NCBI GenBank assembly: GCA_937959375.1
Contig: CALGLS010000047.1
Location: 1-42,942 of the forward strand
Origin: an uncultured Saprospiraceae bacterium
GTDB taxonomy: Bacteria > Bacteroidota > Bacteroidia > Chitinophagales > Saprospiraceae
Length of the DNA stretch: 42,942 nt
Reading direction: 5' to 3'
Below, one piece after another: positions 34,488 to 42,942 of the stretch. The position numbers and the translations under genes were made by a program. Position 1 is the stretch's first letter, and every line of letters starts with the position of its first letter. A model generated the notes under the pieces. That model ran no database searches and was not told the DNA's origin. It worked only from the letters and a program-made list of their open reading frames with translations.

Positions 34488-36074
34488 TCACAAAACTTCG
34501 TATTCCATCCAATCAAAATCAGCACAGACTCCTTCCCCCGTCAAATCCTGACAACAAAGCCCAACAAAAGCCCCAGTAAAAGCAGGTCGGTATCGAATTT
34601 TCTCATCCCTAACATAATCATCCGACAATATACTTGCATCCAAAACAGGACCTATCGGATGCCAATCATTTTCCGTAAGGGCATAATAAAACTGCAAAGA
34701 CTCCCGACGCATTTCTGCTTTTAGCAAAACACCTACTCCCTTTCCAATATCAATCGGATCATCTAATGGCTCTGTGAACTTATGCTTGTCGCAAGTTACA
34801 ATATTCAACAAACGATGAGTACTTTCATCGGTGCTAAGATGAAGGTAATGAAAATGATAGGTATTGTAATAAAAAATCAATCCCGCCATTTGCTGAAAGG
34901 AACTTGGTTCGAATTCTAAATAAGTAGTTACCGAAATATCAAAATGTTGGATTCGGCGTGCGACCAGACTTTGCTCATGAAAAGAGCTCAGCGATTCACG
35001 GCCATACAAACGCAGAAATCCTGAGCGCGCAGTTAGCGTACACCAGTCCTCCGCAACAGGCACCCTAAGTGACTGAAAATCAATAGAAAGAAAACTTTGA
35101 TCAAAGTGATATTTTATTGATTCTGACTTAGTAATCGAAGTAGTTTCAATACTTGGTACTTCTGTACGAGGCACTTTCCCTGTTAACAAATAAGGCCAGC
35201 CATCATCGCTCCAAGCCAACTGTTCAATCGCAGTTTCGCGTCCGAGTATGCAAAACCCCTGCTCAGTCAAAGGGCGGCCAACTAGAAAAACAATGTACCA
35301 ATCTCCATCTTGAGTTTGCACTAAATCGGCGTGACCTACTTTTTGAAGTGGCGCGCTAGGGTGATTCCTTGCCGTTAGAATTGGATTGTCAGGATGAACT
35401 TCATAAGGCCCTGTAATTTGTTTTGAGCGAGCGACGGTAACGGCATGCCCATATTCCGTTCCTCCTTCTGCTGTGATTAGATAATAGTATGCTCCCTTTC
35501 GGTAAAAGTGCGGAGCTTCGGTAAGGCCTAGTTCCGTACCCTCAAATATTTTATGTTGGACTCCAATTAATTTTTGAGCAAGCGGATCGTATTCTCGCAA
35601 TATAATACCACCAAATAATTTTCCTTTTCGGTGATCCACAATCATTGATGAAAAATACTTCCGCCCGTCATCATCATGAAACAGGGAACCATCAAAACCT
35701 ACTGAAGTCAGATAAACAGGATCCGACCAATCGCCCAATATATCTTTGCTTGTCACCAAATAATTCGGTGTGTCTTTCCAGTTACCGTCAAAGCTTCGCA
35801 CATTACTATACACCAAATAGAAAATCCCATTATCATAAGTCAAGCAGGGAGCCCATACACCACAAGAATCGGGGTTGCCCCGCATATCTAATTGCGACAA
35901 GCGATTCAAAGGTTGCGCAATCACTTCCCAATTTATTAAATCTTTGGAATGATGGATTTGCACTCCAGGAAACCATTCGAAGGTAGAGGTAGCAATGTAG
36001 TAGTCCTCTCCTACTCTGATAATGGAAGGATCTGGATTGAAACCTTTTAGTATTGGGTTATTTATTTTTTTCAT
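34488..36074 (-). CDS. xynB: Glycoside hydrolase family 43 beta-xylosidase (XynB type)
   Basis: 528 residues, typical of GH43 beta-xylosidases with a C-terminal beta-sandwich. The enzyme removes xylose from the non-reducing end of xylo-oligosaccharides with inversion. The five-bladed propeller opens with N-P-I-L-K-G-F-N-P-D-P-S, giving Asp15 as general base. Asp128 in G-F-D-G-S-L-F is the pKa modulator and Glu186 in L-T-E-A-P-H-F is the general acid. The C-terminal ~200 residues (from about 325) form the concanavalin-like domain that closes the active site. There is no signal peptide, so it should act on imported oligosaccharides in the cytoplasm. No SusC/SusD pair or xylose isomerase is nearby. 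Some family members also have arabinofuranosidase activity. Confidence 0.92.
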   Translation of the reverse strand: MKKINNPILKGFNPDPSIIRVGEDYYIATSTFEWFPGVQIHHSKDLINWEVIAQPLNRLSQLDMRGNPDSCGVWAPCLTYDNGIFYLVYSNVRSFDGNWKDTPNYLVTSKDILGDWSDPVYLTSVGFDGSLFHDDDGRKYFSSMIVDHRKGKLFGGIILREYDPLAQKLIGVQHKIFEGTELGLTEAPHFYRKGAYYYLITAEGGTEYGHAVTVARSKQITGPYEVHPDNPILTARNHPSAPLQKVGHADLVQTQDGDWYIVFLVGRPLTEQGFCILGRETAIEQLAWSDDGWPYLLTGKVPRTEVPSIETTSITKSESIKYHFDQSFLSIDFQSLRVPVAEDWCTLTARSGFLRLYGRESLSSFHEQSLVARRIQHFDISVTTYLEFEPSSFQQMAGLIFYYNTYHFHYLHLSTDESTHRLLNIVTCDKHKFTEPLDDPIDIGKGVGVLLKAEMRRESLQFYYALTENDWHPIGPVLDASILSDDYVRDEKIRYRPAFTGAFVGLCCQDLTGEGVCADFDWMEYEVL

Positions 36075-36241
36075 TTTGATAACACTGTGGTGATTGCTAA
36101 GTTAAGAAAAGATAAGTAACCTGAGTTTTGGATGACTCATGTAATTTCTAAAAACGTGATAGTTAAATTCGCTTGAATTTCAGTCATCGGATTTCACAGC
36201 TTGATCGAAAATTTATTTTGGTCTTTGGAGCAGGGATTAAA

Positions 36242-36406
36242 CCTGTCGAGTTTATCTGGCTAGTCCATCATGCAGAAAATAAAATGTAAAACCGCAAAAG
36301 TCAAAATGTAAAAGTTTTCCCACTATCGTAAATACACATTGTTTGCTACTGTATTCGTCCACTTTTACATTTTGCCTGGCGGCCTGTCAGATAAACCCAA
36401 CAGGCT
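36242..36406. repeat. Nested inverted-repeat element
   Basis: Outer arms 36242-36260 and 36386-36404 match in inverted orientation at 16 of 19 positions, with a perfect core GTTTATCTG/CAGATAAAC. Inner arms CAAAATGTAAAAGT (36302-36315) and ACTTTTACATTTTG (36361-36374) are perfect over 14 bases. A further AAAATGTAAAA copy at 36281-36291 makes a 22-base direct repeat, and the right arm holds its own GCCTGT/ACAGGC hairpin. The size (~165 bases) and lack of coding content suggest a non-coding palindromic repeat or a miniature mobile element, but no target-site duplication was established. Confidence 0.6.
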
Positions 36407-36606
36407 TAAAAATTTGACAAGAAGTGATGTCGTCAAAAATCCAGCTAACTGAATTGTTGCTCGACCTATAAAGTCCGGCAACCGAAGCCCCTGACTAGTT
36501 ACTTAAAGTCTATCTAAAACAGGTAGCGCAACCTATGAATACCCTTTCCTTTAAGCAAAAGAAATCTAATCCAAAAATTTAGCTCTATATTGTTTCTTTT
36601 CCTATT

Positions 36607-36636
36607 TTTGATTGTCAGACAACAGGTTTACCTTTG
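36607..36636 (+). promoter_or_regulatory. Consensus Bacteroidota promoter for the OmpA lipoprotein gene
   Basis: TTTG at 36607-36610, an 18-base spacer and TACCTTTG at 36629-36636 match the -33 and -7 elements of Bacteroidota housekeeping promoters without mismatch. The start point should be near 36642, giving a leader of roughly 75 bases before the ATG at 36718. Confidence 0.7.
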
Positions 36637-36717
36637 TTTTAGTTATATTCAATATAACATAAAACTCTTTCGTATATAATCTATTTCTTAACAAAACCTA
36701 TTAAATCAATTCAGTCA

Positions 36718-37632
36718 ATGAACTCAATCATCAAATTAACCAGTTTATTAAGCCTCTGTTTATTCTTGGCATCTTGCGTTAGCAATAAAAAGTTTAACGC
36801 TATGCAGACTAGTCTAAAAGAGGATTTGTCACAAGCAAACAAAGACTTAGGCATTTGTGGAGAAGACCTCAATAAATACATGAACAAATTAAGTGCTTGT
36901 GAGCAAGAAAAAGAAAATTTAAAATCGACTATTAAATTTAAGGGTGAACAAGAAGCTGACCTGAGAGCACAATTAGCTGATACTAAAAAGGTGCGAGATA
37001 AACAATTAACTCAGGTAGGAGACCTAACGGTACTTTCTCAATCTGCCAATGAGAACATCAAGGAGACCTTAAGTCAATTAGAGCGAAAAGACAAATACAT
37101 CAATCTTCTACAAGCTGCAAAAACGAAAGCGGATTCTATTAATTTAGCATTAGCTGTTAACTTGAAAGGAGTGCTTACTCAAGGTATTGACGACAACGAT
37201 GTAGAAATCAAAGTGGACAAAACGGTCGTATTTATCAATATCTCAGATAAAATGCTTTACCAAAGTGGAAGTTCCAACCTGACTGCTCGAGCCAATGATG
37301 TACTCGGAAAAATTGCAAAGATTGTAGAATCACGACCAGAGTTAGAAGTCATGATAGAAGGCTACACCGATAATGTTCCTATGAGCAATTCTTGTATCGA
37401 AGACAATTGGGATTTAAGTGTAAAGCGGTCTACTGCAGTGGTCAGAGCGCTACAAAAAAACTATGGGGTGAATCCAAACAGATTGATTGCTGCTGGACGA
37501 GGAGAATACAATACGCTTGCCAGTAATGATACTGCTGAAGGAAGATCAACCAATAGAAGAACTAGAATTATTCTTCTACCAAAGTTGAATCAATTTTATG
37601 ATTTATTGAATCCAGCAACTGCTCCAAAATAA
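36718..37632 (+). CDS. OmpA-family lipoprotein with coiled coil (MotB-like peptidoglycan-binding domain)
   Basis: 304 residues. The lipobox L-A-S-C gives Cys20 as the lipid-modified residue. Residues ~25-150 are a Lys/Glu/Gln-rich coiled coil that can span the periplasm. Residues ~165-290 form an OmpA/MotB-type domain: V-F-I-N-I-S-D-K-M-L-Y, then E-G-Y-T-D-N-V-P-M (Asp218) and D-L-S-V-K-R-S-T-A-V-V (Arg237). The extra residues between the two are as in MotB-like members. The layout, outer-membrane lipid anchor plus long coil plus wall-binding head, suggests a structural tether between outer membrane and peptidoglycan. A consensus promoter lies upstream. The gene is convergent with the third giant exoprotein gene. 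Confidence 0.88.
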   Translation: MNSIIKLTSLLSLCLFLASCVSNKKFNAMQTSLKEDLSQANKDLGICGEDLNKYMNKLSACEQEKENLKSTIKFKGEQEADLRAQLADTKKVRDKQLTQVGDLTVLSQSANENIKETLSQLERKDKYINLLQAAKTKADSINLALAVNLKGVLTQGIDDNDVEIKVDKTVVFINISDKMLYQSGSSNLTARANDVLGKIAKIVESRPELEVMIEGYTDNVPMSNSCIEDNWDLSVKRSTAVVRALQKNYGVNPNRLIAAGRGEYNTLASNDTAEGRSTNRRTRIILLPKLNQFYDLLNPATAPK

Positions 37633-38053
37633 TCCAATAACTAGAACTCTCTCTAGTTGCTTCTGTCTGGTATGGCTGCTTTATCAAAAGTACTATACCA
37701 GGCAGATGATAAGGCTAGATTTTACATAAATTTTCCCTTTCTTAATTTCTAGGACACTCTTAATGATTCGTTCTTGACTTAGTCCAAGAATCAACAATTT
37801 CCCTTTCGCTCTAAGCGTATATTCTCCCGCAAGTTTACCAACGACACTTTTTATAAAATAGCCTTTGTGAATCACAATTGTAAATGTCTTAAATTTCCAT
37901 CTTCTCGTTCATTCCTCCTCAAAAAAAAACGCTCTCAAAAAATGAGAGCGGCTTTTATAATTATCAAATCGATTTCCTTTCCGTTTGAGTCTGTTAGTCA
38001 ATCCTCATCATGACGTGTTCTTTGTTTGCATATAGCAGCTTAGCTCTTTTTGT
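37633..38053. other. Convergent intergenic region
   Basis: 421 bases. Just after the OmpA gene, CTGTCTGGTAT (37663-37673) pairs with ATACCAGGCAG (37695-37705) in an 11-pair hairpin with one wobble, but no T-run follows. A minus-strand open frame of 60 codons (37693-37875) starts downstream of the giant gene's terminator and is doubtful. The terminator is listed separately. Confidence 0.45.
37921..37950 (-). terminator. Terminator of the third giant gene
   Basis: CGCTCTCA (37930-37937) pairs perfectly with TGAGAGCG (37943-37950). On the minus strand the hairpin is followed by nine U (A-run 37921-37929). It lies about 100 bases past the stop codon at 38054. Confidence 0.88.
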
Positions 38054-38089
38054 CTAATTCTTGATGAGAACCGGTGCTTTTGCTTCACA
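38054..38089 (-). other. C-terminal tail motif, copy 3 (CEAKAPVLIKN)
   Basis: The last 11 codons plus stop encode C-E-A-K-A-P-V-L-I-K-N, directly preceded by C-S-C. Unlike copies 1 and 2, it follows a MopE-like motif immediately rather than a ~150-residue TSP3-containing region, yet seven of its residues are identical in all three copies. Confidence 0.75.
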
Positions 38090-41000
38090 ACAAGAGCAGT
38101 CCAAATCATCACAGTCTGCTTGCCCATCACCATCATTATCGATTCCATCATCACATATTTCTGCACAAGCAGCTCCAACGGTAAGTGTAACAACTGCAGT
38201 TGCAAAACATCCACTAATATCATTTTCAACTCTTGCGTAAATAGTTGAATTAGGGCTATCATATGAACTAGTTAAGTCATTGACTCCATTTTGAGCATCG
38301 GACAAAGTCACATATAAGGATACTGTTACTCCTGTAGCTCCTCCTGAGACATCCGTATTTACATCGGGTAAGAAAAAAGTTCCAGAACCTGCTCCGCTTG
38401 AATTATCACAAGTAGTGAGTGTTGCAGGGTTTGCTATCGGAATACAAATTGTTTCTTCACAATCTGTCAAGCCATTCAAATTATCATCAAAACCATTATC
38501 ACAAATTTCTGGGCAAGAGCTATCTTGTAAAGTCAAAGAAATATAATTACTGGCACAAGAATTACCATCAGCAACTTGAATAGAATCATAAATACCAGTA
38601 CTTAAACCAGTTAATAAAATCTCATTACTTGCATTTAAGGTTTGGGCAAAAATTGTATCCCAAACACCATTGTATTTATAAGAAATATCATACGGCCCGC
38701 CGTCACCTAAATAACAATCTAAAACGTCTAAAGTTATATCCTCACAAATATTGGATCCAATATTACCAGAAATATTGGGTATACAAGAAGTTGCCCCTAA
38801 TCCGTAAACCATATTATTAAGCCCTCCGGTAACAGCTCCGCCAGGGCTAAGTAAATCAGCTTGAAAATTACAAGCCACCCCTGCTAAATTTGGAAAATCA
38901 ATGACATGAATTGAATTAATACCGCCGTTTGCCCCTAAACCAGTAGATGCATAAATACGGCCATCAGGCCCATTCATAAGACCTCCGATTTGCGAATCAG
39001 AACCTACTATGATTCCGCTATTTTCAATATCAGTAGCATCTCCAGCACTTAAGTTATATTGCACTATATTGTCACCTCCGCTTAGTCTTCTATATGTTGT
39101 ATACAGCTTCGTCCCATCTGGAGAAAATGCAACATCATAATTTACATAAGGATCAATAGGCACCGTTTTACTAAATGGGTTTAAATATAAAATGTTAGAA
39201 AACTGACCATTGCTTACATCAAAATTTGCAACCATCATTTCATGAGATTCAAATGGGTAAAATCCTAAAGTTGCCGCAAATCTATATCCGTCTAAAGAGA
39301 AAGCTGAGCTATAACGTTGATCAGTATCTTTATGAATATTAGCTGTTACGACAGGTGCTTCAAAACCAGCGCTCGTCCATCGAATAGCCTCCATATCCAA
39401 TTCATTTCTATAAACTATCCAAGTCGTATCACAAGAAACCTGAACTGCACTAATACTCTCCGACATAGCATAGGCTGTTAGTTGTGTAGGATTACTTATT
39501 GTACCTGCCGGAACATTTACAATAACATAGTAAAGTTCTGGAGTAGCTCCGCCATGATCATCTGTGAAGAAAATATACAATTCCTCATTGGCATTACATT
39601 GCCCTGGAGCGGGAACAATTATAGGTGTTCCAGCAGCACTTGCCAAATTAGAGGACAGGGTATTAAAACGATTTTGTGCATCTGAAGTTGAAAATTCATT
39701 TCCATCTTTATCCCATGCTTTTCTACCATCTGAATAAATAAGCACTTCACCAGATCTAGGATCACAAAATGTTGCTCCACCCTCTTGTTTGGGCATAAAT
39801 GATGTCGTACCTAAATCGGCAAAAGTTGAAGGATATCCAGCTAAAGGGCCAGATGTTTGTAATTGATTAAAATCTAATCCACCTCCACTTCCAGTATGCC
39901 ATACATTATAGGTAGCTGTAACTAGTGTATCTCCTGTTGTACATATTTCGGGAACTGAGCATCCACAATCGAAATCCATGCAATCTGCCAAACCATCTCC
40001 ATCATTATCAATTCCGTCATTACATATTTCAGCACAAGGAACAATAACTACATCTACACTTGCAGGACTTGTTGCAATAACAATAGCATTGCTTTCATTT
40101 GCACAACCTGAATTATCAGATGTGGTATATACTTGAAGTACATAGGAACCACTTGTACTAGCCGAGAAGGTCGTTGCTGTCGTACCTGATGATACCACTA
40201 CTCCATCTCTAAGCCATTCATAAAAAAACCAATTACTTTCTATTGTATTATCCGTTGCACTTAACAGTACTGGTTCGCCTGGACATACTGAAGTCAAGTT
40301 CGTTTCAATATCAACATCACTTCCACACATCGCCAAATAAATACCATCTATTGCTATATCATTCCCTGTAGTACCACGTTTTGTATTTACAATCCGCATT
40401 TCAGCAGTAGTCGCCGTTCCTGAATTCCATAAGCCATTCATTTGAAACCAAATCATAGAATCTGCTCGTGATTGTTGTGGAACCTCAAATGAAGCACTTG
40501 GCAATAAAACATCATTAATATAAAAAGAAAAATTAGGTACAGGTTGTATCCCAGCTTCAAGGTAAAATATATTTTTTGCCCATGCACTAAATACAAAATC
40601 AGTATTGGGACATACATCAACCGTCTGTCTCCATATATCATCATTTACCCCAGTAGAAGCACTCGGATCTGCTGCTAGAAAATTACCATCTATTACATTT
40701 CTATCAACAGCCTTCCATATATTATAAGTGTTGGACAATGTATTATCAAGGATAACCGAATAGTTTCCATAATTACCATTAGTATTAAAAACTGGAAATG
40801 ATACGTAGTTATAGTCTGAATCAAATCCAACATTTCCATCATCAAATTCTCCATTGATAACTAGATTGGGGCCTAAGATAAGACAGATAGAATCTAAAGG
40901 ACAAGGACAATCAACATCTGCACAATCAGCAAAAGTATCACCATCATCATCTATTCCATTATCACATATTTCTACACCTGATAATATCAATCCTGCATCC

Positions 41001-42942
41001 CACGTATTATCATAATTACCACTAGTAACAGTAAATACTTCTGTACGATTAGTACTTGAATTAAAATCAGAATCTGAAGGGTCACTTGAACCATTTGGTC
41101 CTTGAGTGGCATAACTTACACCTGACGGTAAATTCAATTCTAGAAAATAATTTCCTGAAGGAACTTCTGAAAACAAATAATATCCTCGATTACCATTATT
41201 GTCATTTGAAGTAATCACAGAGTCTATTGGAATTGTAGGATTATTGTTATTGTATAAATAAATGGTCACTCCATTAATACCTTCCGAAGTAGATTCATCT
41301 TGCACTCCATTTCCATTCGCATCATTCCAAACATAATTTCCGATGGCACCAGTAGTAGATGTATGCAAACCTAAATCCCAACTTAAATCGTAGGCAAAAT
41401 TATCTAAAGTTACAACGGGAGTTATCGCTACATCAAATCCATTATAGGTTGCAGCTATCCCATCAGAATCAACCGCGTCATTTCCACCTGCATCAGTTGT
41501 TGTAATATCCATAGCCGCAGGTTTATAAAAAACGGCATAATAATCACCATCATCCAGATTTGGAAAAAGATAATATCCTCCATTCGCAGTCACCGTAAAA
41601 TTGATAAATCTATCTGATGCAGGATCTGAAATCCCATCTCCATTATCTTCAAATAATTCTACTCGAACGCCATTGATTCCAGGTTCGCCTCCGTTTTGAA
41701 TTCCATTTTGATTCGTGTCTTCCCACACAAAATCACCGAATACATTTGGAACAATATTATTTAAATCAATACCTACTTTTACAGGTTCTGATGCTAATGT
41801 ATAATCTCCATTGTCTGTTCGTCTTCCGATATATCCAAATGAATTCCATGCAATAGAATCAGGTTGTGCTCCTATGGTTGAAAAAATATTTACAGGAACC
41901 CGCATTGCCCAAGCTAATTGAACAGTATCCATAGGTTGTAACACCGTACTTCCAAAATCAAATTTCAAGGAACGAACCGTTGTTAAATCGGTGGGAATAG
42001 TTGCCGACCAATTTGGAGCGACACATCCTGCTGGCCCTGAAGGTACTAGTCCTTCATCAGCTCGACATGGATTAGCGACTGTACTATAATAAACGGTTAT
42101 TCCTGCTGGAGCACTTACTGAACTCACCAAATTTGGTTGCCAACGAGAATCTCTATTCGTTACATCAATTACACCTATATCTCCTACTGATGGTAAAATG
42201 TCAATTACGATTACACTATCCATTGGAATATTTCCTGGATTTCGAACTTCTAAAATATAATCCGCTAGACCTCCAGGTACAGAATTCCCGACATCTGGAA
42301 ATTTAGTGTAGGTTTCATCGAATTGTCCTTTTACCAATTTTTCACTTTCCAATGCTAATAATTCATTGATATTCACCGCTACTCTATTTCCACAAAACAA
42401 TTCACTTACATCTCCATCATTATCAAAGTCATAAATATCAGCATCTCGAATTCCACTTATACAATCTGTAGCATTAGGCGTTTGAATATAAGTATCATTA
42501 TAAAATGCAGGTAATCCACCGACCGCCTCATCTGTAATTTCTGTATTAAATGCTATCACAACTCTTTCCCCTGGAGGAATTTCTATTCCTGCAGGCCATT
42601 CCCATTTTAAAAATTCTCTTCCTGTACCTTGATAATCTGAAATAAATGTGAACGTTGGGTCAGGAAAACCATAAGTATTTCCCCAGCCTGGCAAACTCCA
42701 CGTCCCAGAAACATATTCCATTCCTTCTGGCAATAAATCATATGCAATAGGATTTACTACGGAATAAACTGCTCCTAATTCATTTCTTATAGCTATTTGA
42801 AAAACGATTACATCACCTCGATCATGTGTTCCACTTGGCCATATACTTTTAACAGGATTTAATTTTGCGATACCTGCTTCTGCAAGAATTGTTAAATCAA
42901 CACACTCATCTCTTAATTCAAAATTAGGTGAAGTCGTACTTA
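38054..42942 (-). CDS. Third giant secreted multidomain protein, N-terminus beyond the window
   Basis: At least 1628 residues; the frame stays open to the right edge of the window, so the start codon lies outside. From N to C: DUF11-like beta domains (about 42900-41800, with G-D-V-I-V-F-K-I-A-I-R-N and an L-P-E-G-M-E-Y-V-S-G strand), two SdrD B-like domains (~41740-41370 and ~41350-40990, G-D-F-V-W-E-D-T-N-Q-N-G-I-Q), and a MopE-like motif (~40950). Then come a jelly-roll-like segment beginning N-L-V-I-N-G-E-F-D-D-G, an Ig/PKD-like domain (~40300-40060), a second MopE-like motif (~40000), and a beta-propeller (~39930-38780) with Y-S-D-G-R-K-A-W-D-K-D-G-N, typical of large Bacteroidota exoproteins. 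Two more MopE-like motifs and a small beta domain end in S-C-C-E-A-K-A-P-V-L-I-K-N. Probable cell-surface protein, ligand unknown. The DUF11/SdrD order suggests a stalk. Confidence 0.88.
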   Translation of the reverse strand, partial: STTSPNFELRDECVDLTILAEAGIAKLNPVKSIWPSGTHDRGDVIVFQIAIRNELGAVYSVVNPIAYDLLPEGMEYVSGTWSLPGWGNTYGFPDPTFTFISDYQGTGREFLKWEWPAGIEIPPGERVVIAFNTEITDEAVGGLPAFYNDTYIQTPNATDCISGIRDADIYDFDNDGDVSELFCGNRVAVNINELLALESEKLVKGQFDETYTKFPDVGNSVPGGLADYILEVRNPGNIPMDSVIVIDILPSVGDIGVIDVTNRDSRWQPNLVSSVSAPAGITVYYSTVANPCRADEGLVPSGPAGCVAPNWSATIPTDLTTVRSLKFDFGSTVLQPMDTVQLAWAMRVPVNIFSTIGAQPDSIAWNSFGYIGRRTDNGDYTLASEPVKVGIDLNNIVPNVFGDFVWEDTNQNGIQNGGEPGINGVRVELFEDNGDGISDPASDRFINFTVTANGGYYLFPNLDDGDYYAVFYKPAAMDITTTDAGGNDAVDSDGIAATYNGFDVAITPVVTLDNFAYDLSWDLGLHTSTTGAIGNYVWNDANGNGVQDESTSEGINGVTIYLYNNNNPTIPIDSVITSNDNNGNRGYYLFSEVPSGNYFLELNLPSGVSYATQGPNGSSDPSDSDFNSSTNRTEVFTVTSGNYDNTWDAGLILSGVEICDNGIDDDGDTFADCADVDCPCPLDSICLILGPNLVINGEFDDGNVGFDSDYNYVSFPVFNTNGNYGNYSVILDNTLSNTYNIWKAVDRNVIDGNFLAADPSASTGVNDDIWRQTVDVCPNTDFVFSAWAKNIFYLEAGIQPVPNFSFYINDVLLPSASFEVPQQSRADSMIWFQMNGLWNSGTATTAEMRIVNTKRGTTGNDIAIDGIYLAMCGSDVDIETNLTSVCPGEPVLLSATDNTIESNWFFYEWLRDGVVVSSGTTATTFSASTSGSYVLQVYTTSDNSGCANESNAIVIATSPASVDVVIVPCAEICNDGIDNDGDGLADCMDFDCGCSVPEICTTGDTLVTATYNVWHTGSGGGLDFNQLQTSGPLAGYPSTFADLGTTSFMPKQEGGATFCDPRSGEVLIYSDGRKAWDKDGNEFSTSDAQNRFNTLSSNLASAAGTPIIVPAPGQCNANEELYIFFTDDHGGATPELYYVIVNVPAGTISNPTQLTAYAMSESISAVQVSCDTTWIVYRNELDMEAIRWTSAGFEAPVVTANIHKDTDQRYSSAFSLDGYRFAATLGFYPFESHEMMVANFDVSNGQFSNILYLNPFSKTVPIDPYVNYDVAFSPDGTKLYTTYRRLSGGDNIVQYNLSAGDATDIENSGIIVGSDSQIGGLMNGPDGRIYASTGLGANGGINSIHVIDFPNLAGVACNFQADLLSPGGAVTGGLNNMVYGLGATSCIPNISGNIGSNICEDITLDVLDCYLGDGGPYDISYKYNGVWDTIFAQTLNASNEILLTGLSTGIYDSIQVADGNSCASNYISLTLQDSSCPEICDNGFDDNLNGLTDCEETICIPIANPATLTTCDNSSGAGSGTFFLPDVNTDVSGGATGVTVSLYVTLSDAQNGVNDLTSSYDSPNSTIYARVENDISGCFATAVVTLTVGAACAEICDDGIDNDGDGQADCDDLDCSCCEAKAPVLIKN

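Larger units (their letters stand above)
36075..36717. other. Long divergent intergenic region (xynB / OmpA lipoprotein)
   Basis: 643 bases without a credible gene. It holds a nested inverted-repeat structure (36242-36406) and a consensus promoter for the plus-strand OmpA gene (36607-36636). No minus-strand promoter for xynB was recognised. The rest is featureless AT-rich DNA. Confidence 0.5.

Noticed and set aside
37693..37875. 60-codon minus-strand open frame between the OmpA lipoprotein and the third giant
   Set aside because: It lies downstream of the giant gene's terminator with no promoter of its own, and its 3' end overlaps a hairpin. A small real protein cannot be fully excluded.
42733..42942. 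A TTG codon at 42733 as the start of the third giant protein
   Set aside because: The frame remains open to the window edge and the upstream codons complete a DUF11-like domain, so the protein simply continues beyond the window.

Overview
The window is AT-rich DNA from a member of the Bacteroidota. The best guess is Saprospiraceae or a close relative, which is an inference. The grounds are the TTG/TTTG-N17-20-TAnnTTTG promoter architecture where a promoter can be read, the near absence of Shine-Dalgarno sequences, the abundance of lipoproteins and OmpA proteins, and very large secreted proteins built from MopE-like EICxNGIDDDGDGDIDC calcium-binding motifs. No tRNA, rRNA, CRISPR array, transposase or phage gene was seen.

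Layout. (1) 1-5000: a lipoprotein, kynurenine 3-monooxygenase, a second lipoprotein, a small membrane protein, a signal-peptide-bearing Pmp3/YqaE protein, and a SPOR+OmpA periplasmic protein. Strong hairpin terminators separate several of these. (2) 5257-21871: two consecutive giant minus-strand genes (2488 and 2946 codons) for multidomain secreted proteins. They are mosaic paralogues: parallel beta-helix, LamG-like domain, MopE-like motifs, thrombospondin type 3 motifs. A ~250-residue module occurs once in one and four times in tandem in the other. (3) 22188-27855: metabolic genes: an allantoicase-family protein, a CaiB/BaiF CoA-transferase, a GabD-type aldehyde dehydrogenase and a large SAM-dependent methyltransferase. 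(4) 28101-33240: a 1280-residue secreted WG-repeat protein facing an OmpA protein with eight thrombospondin type 3 repeats. (5) 33559-36074: a crotonase-family enzyme and a GH43 beta-xylosidase. (6) 36242-37632: a nested inverted-repeat structure, a textbook Bacteroidota promoter and an OmpA lipoprotein. (7) 38054-42942: a third giant secreted protein, cut off by the window edge at its N-terminus.

The most interesting observation is that all three giant proteins end in nearly the same 11 residues, C-[EG]-A-[KQ]-A-P-V-[IL]-x-K-x, preceded by one or more further cysteines. In the third protein this tail follows a domain arrangement quite unlike the other two, so it behaves like a portable C-terminal tag. 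None of the three ends in a recognisable type IX secretion C-terminal domain, PEP-CTERM, LPXTG or hydrophobic anchor, so the tail is a candidate for an undescribed surface sorting or attachment signal. Three OmpA-type peptidoglycan-binding proteins lie in the same 43 kb, two of them next to giant genes. The cell-surface theme is therefore strong, but a functional link is only inferred.
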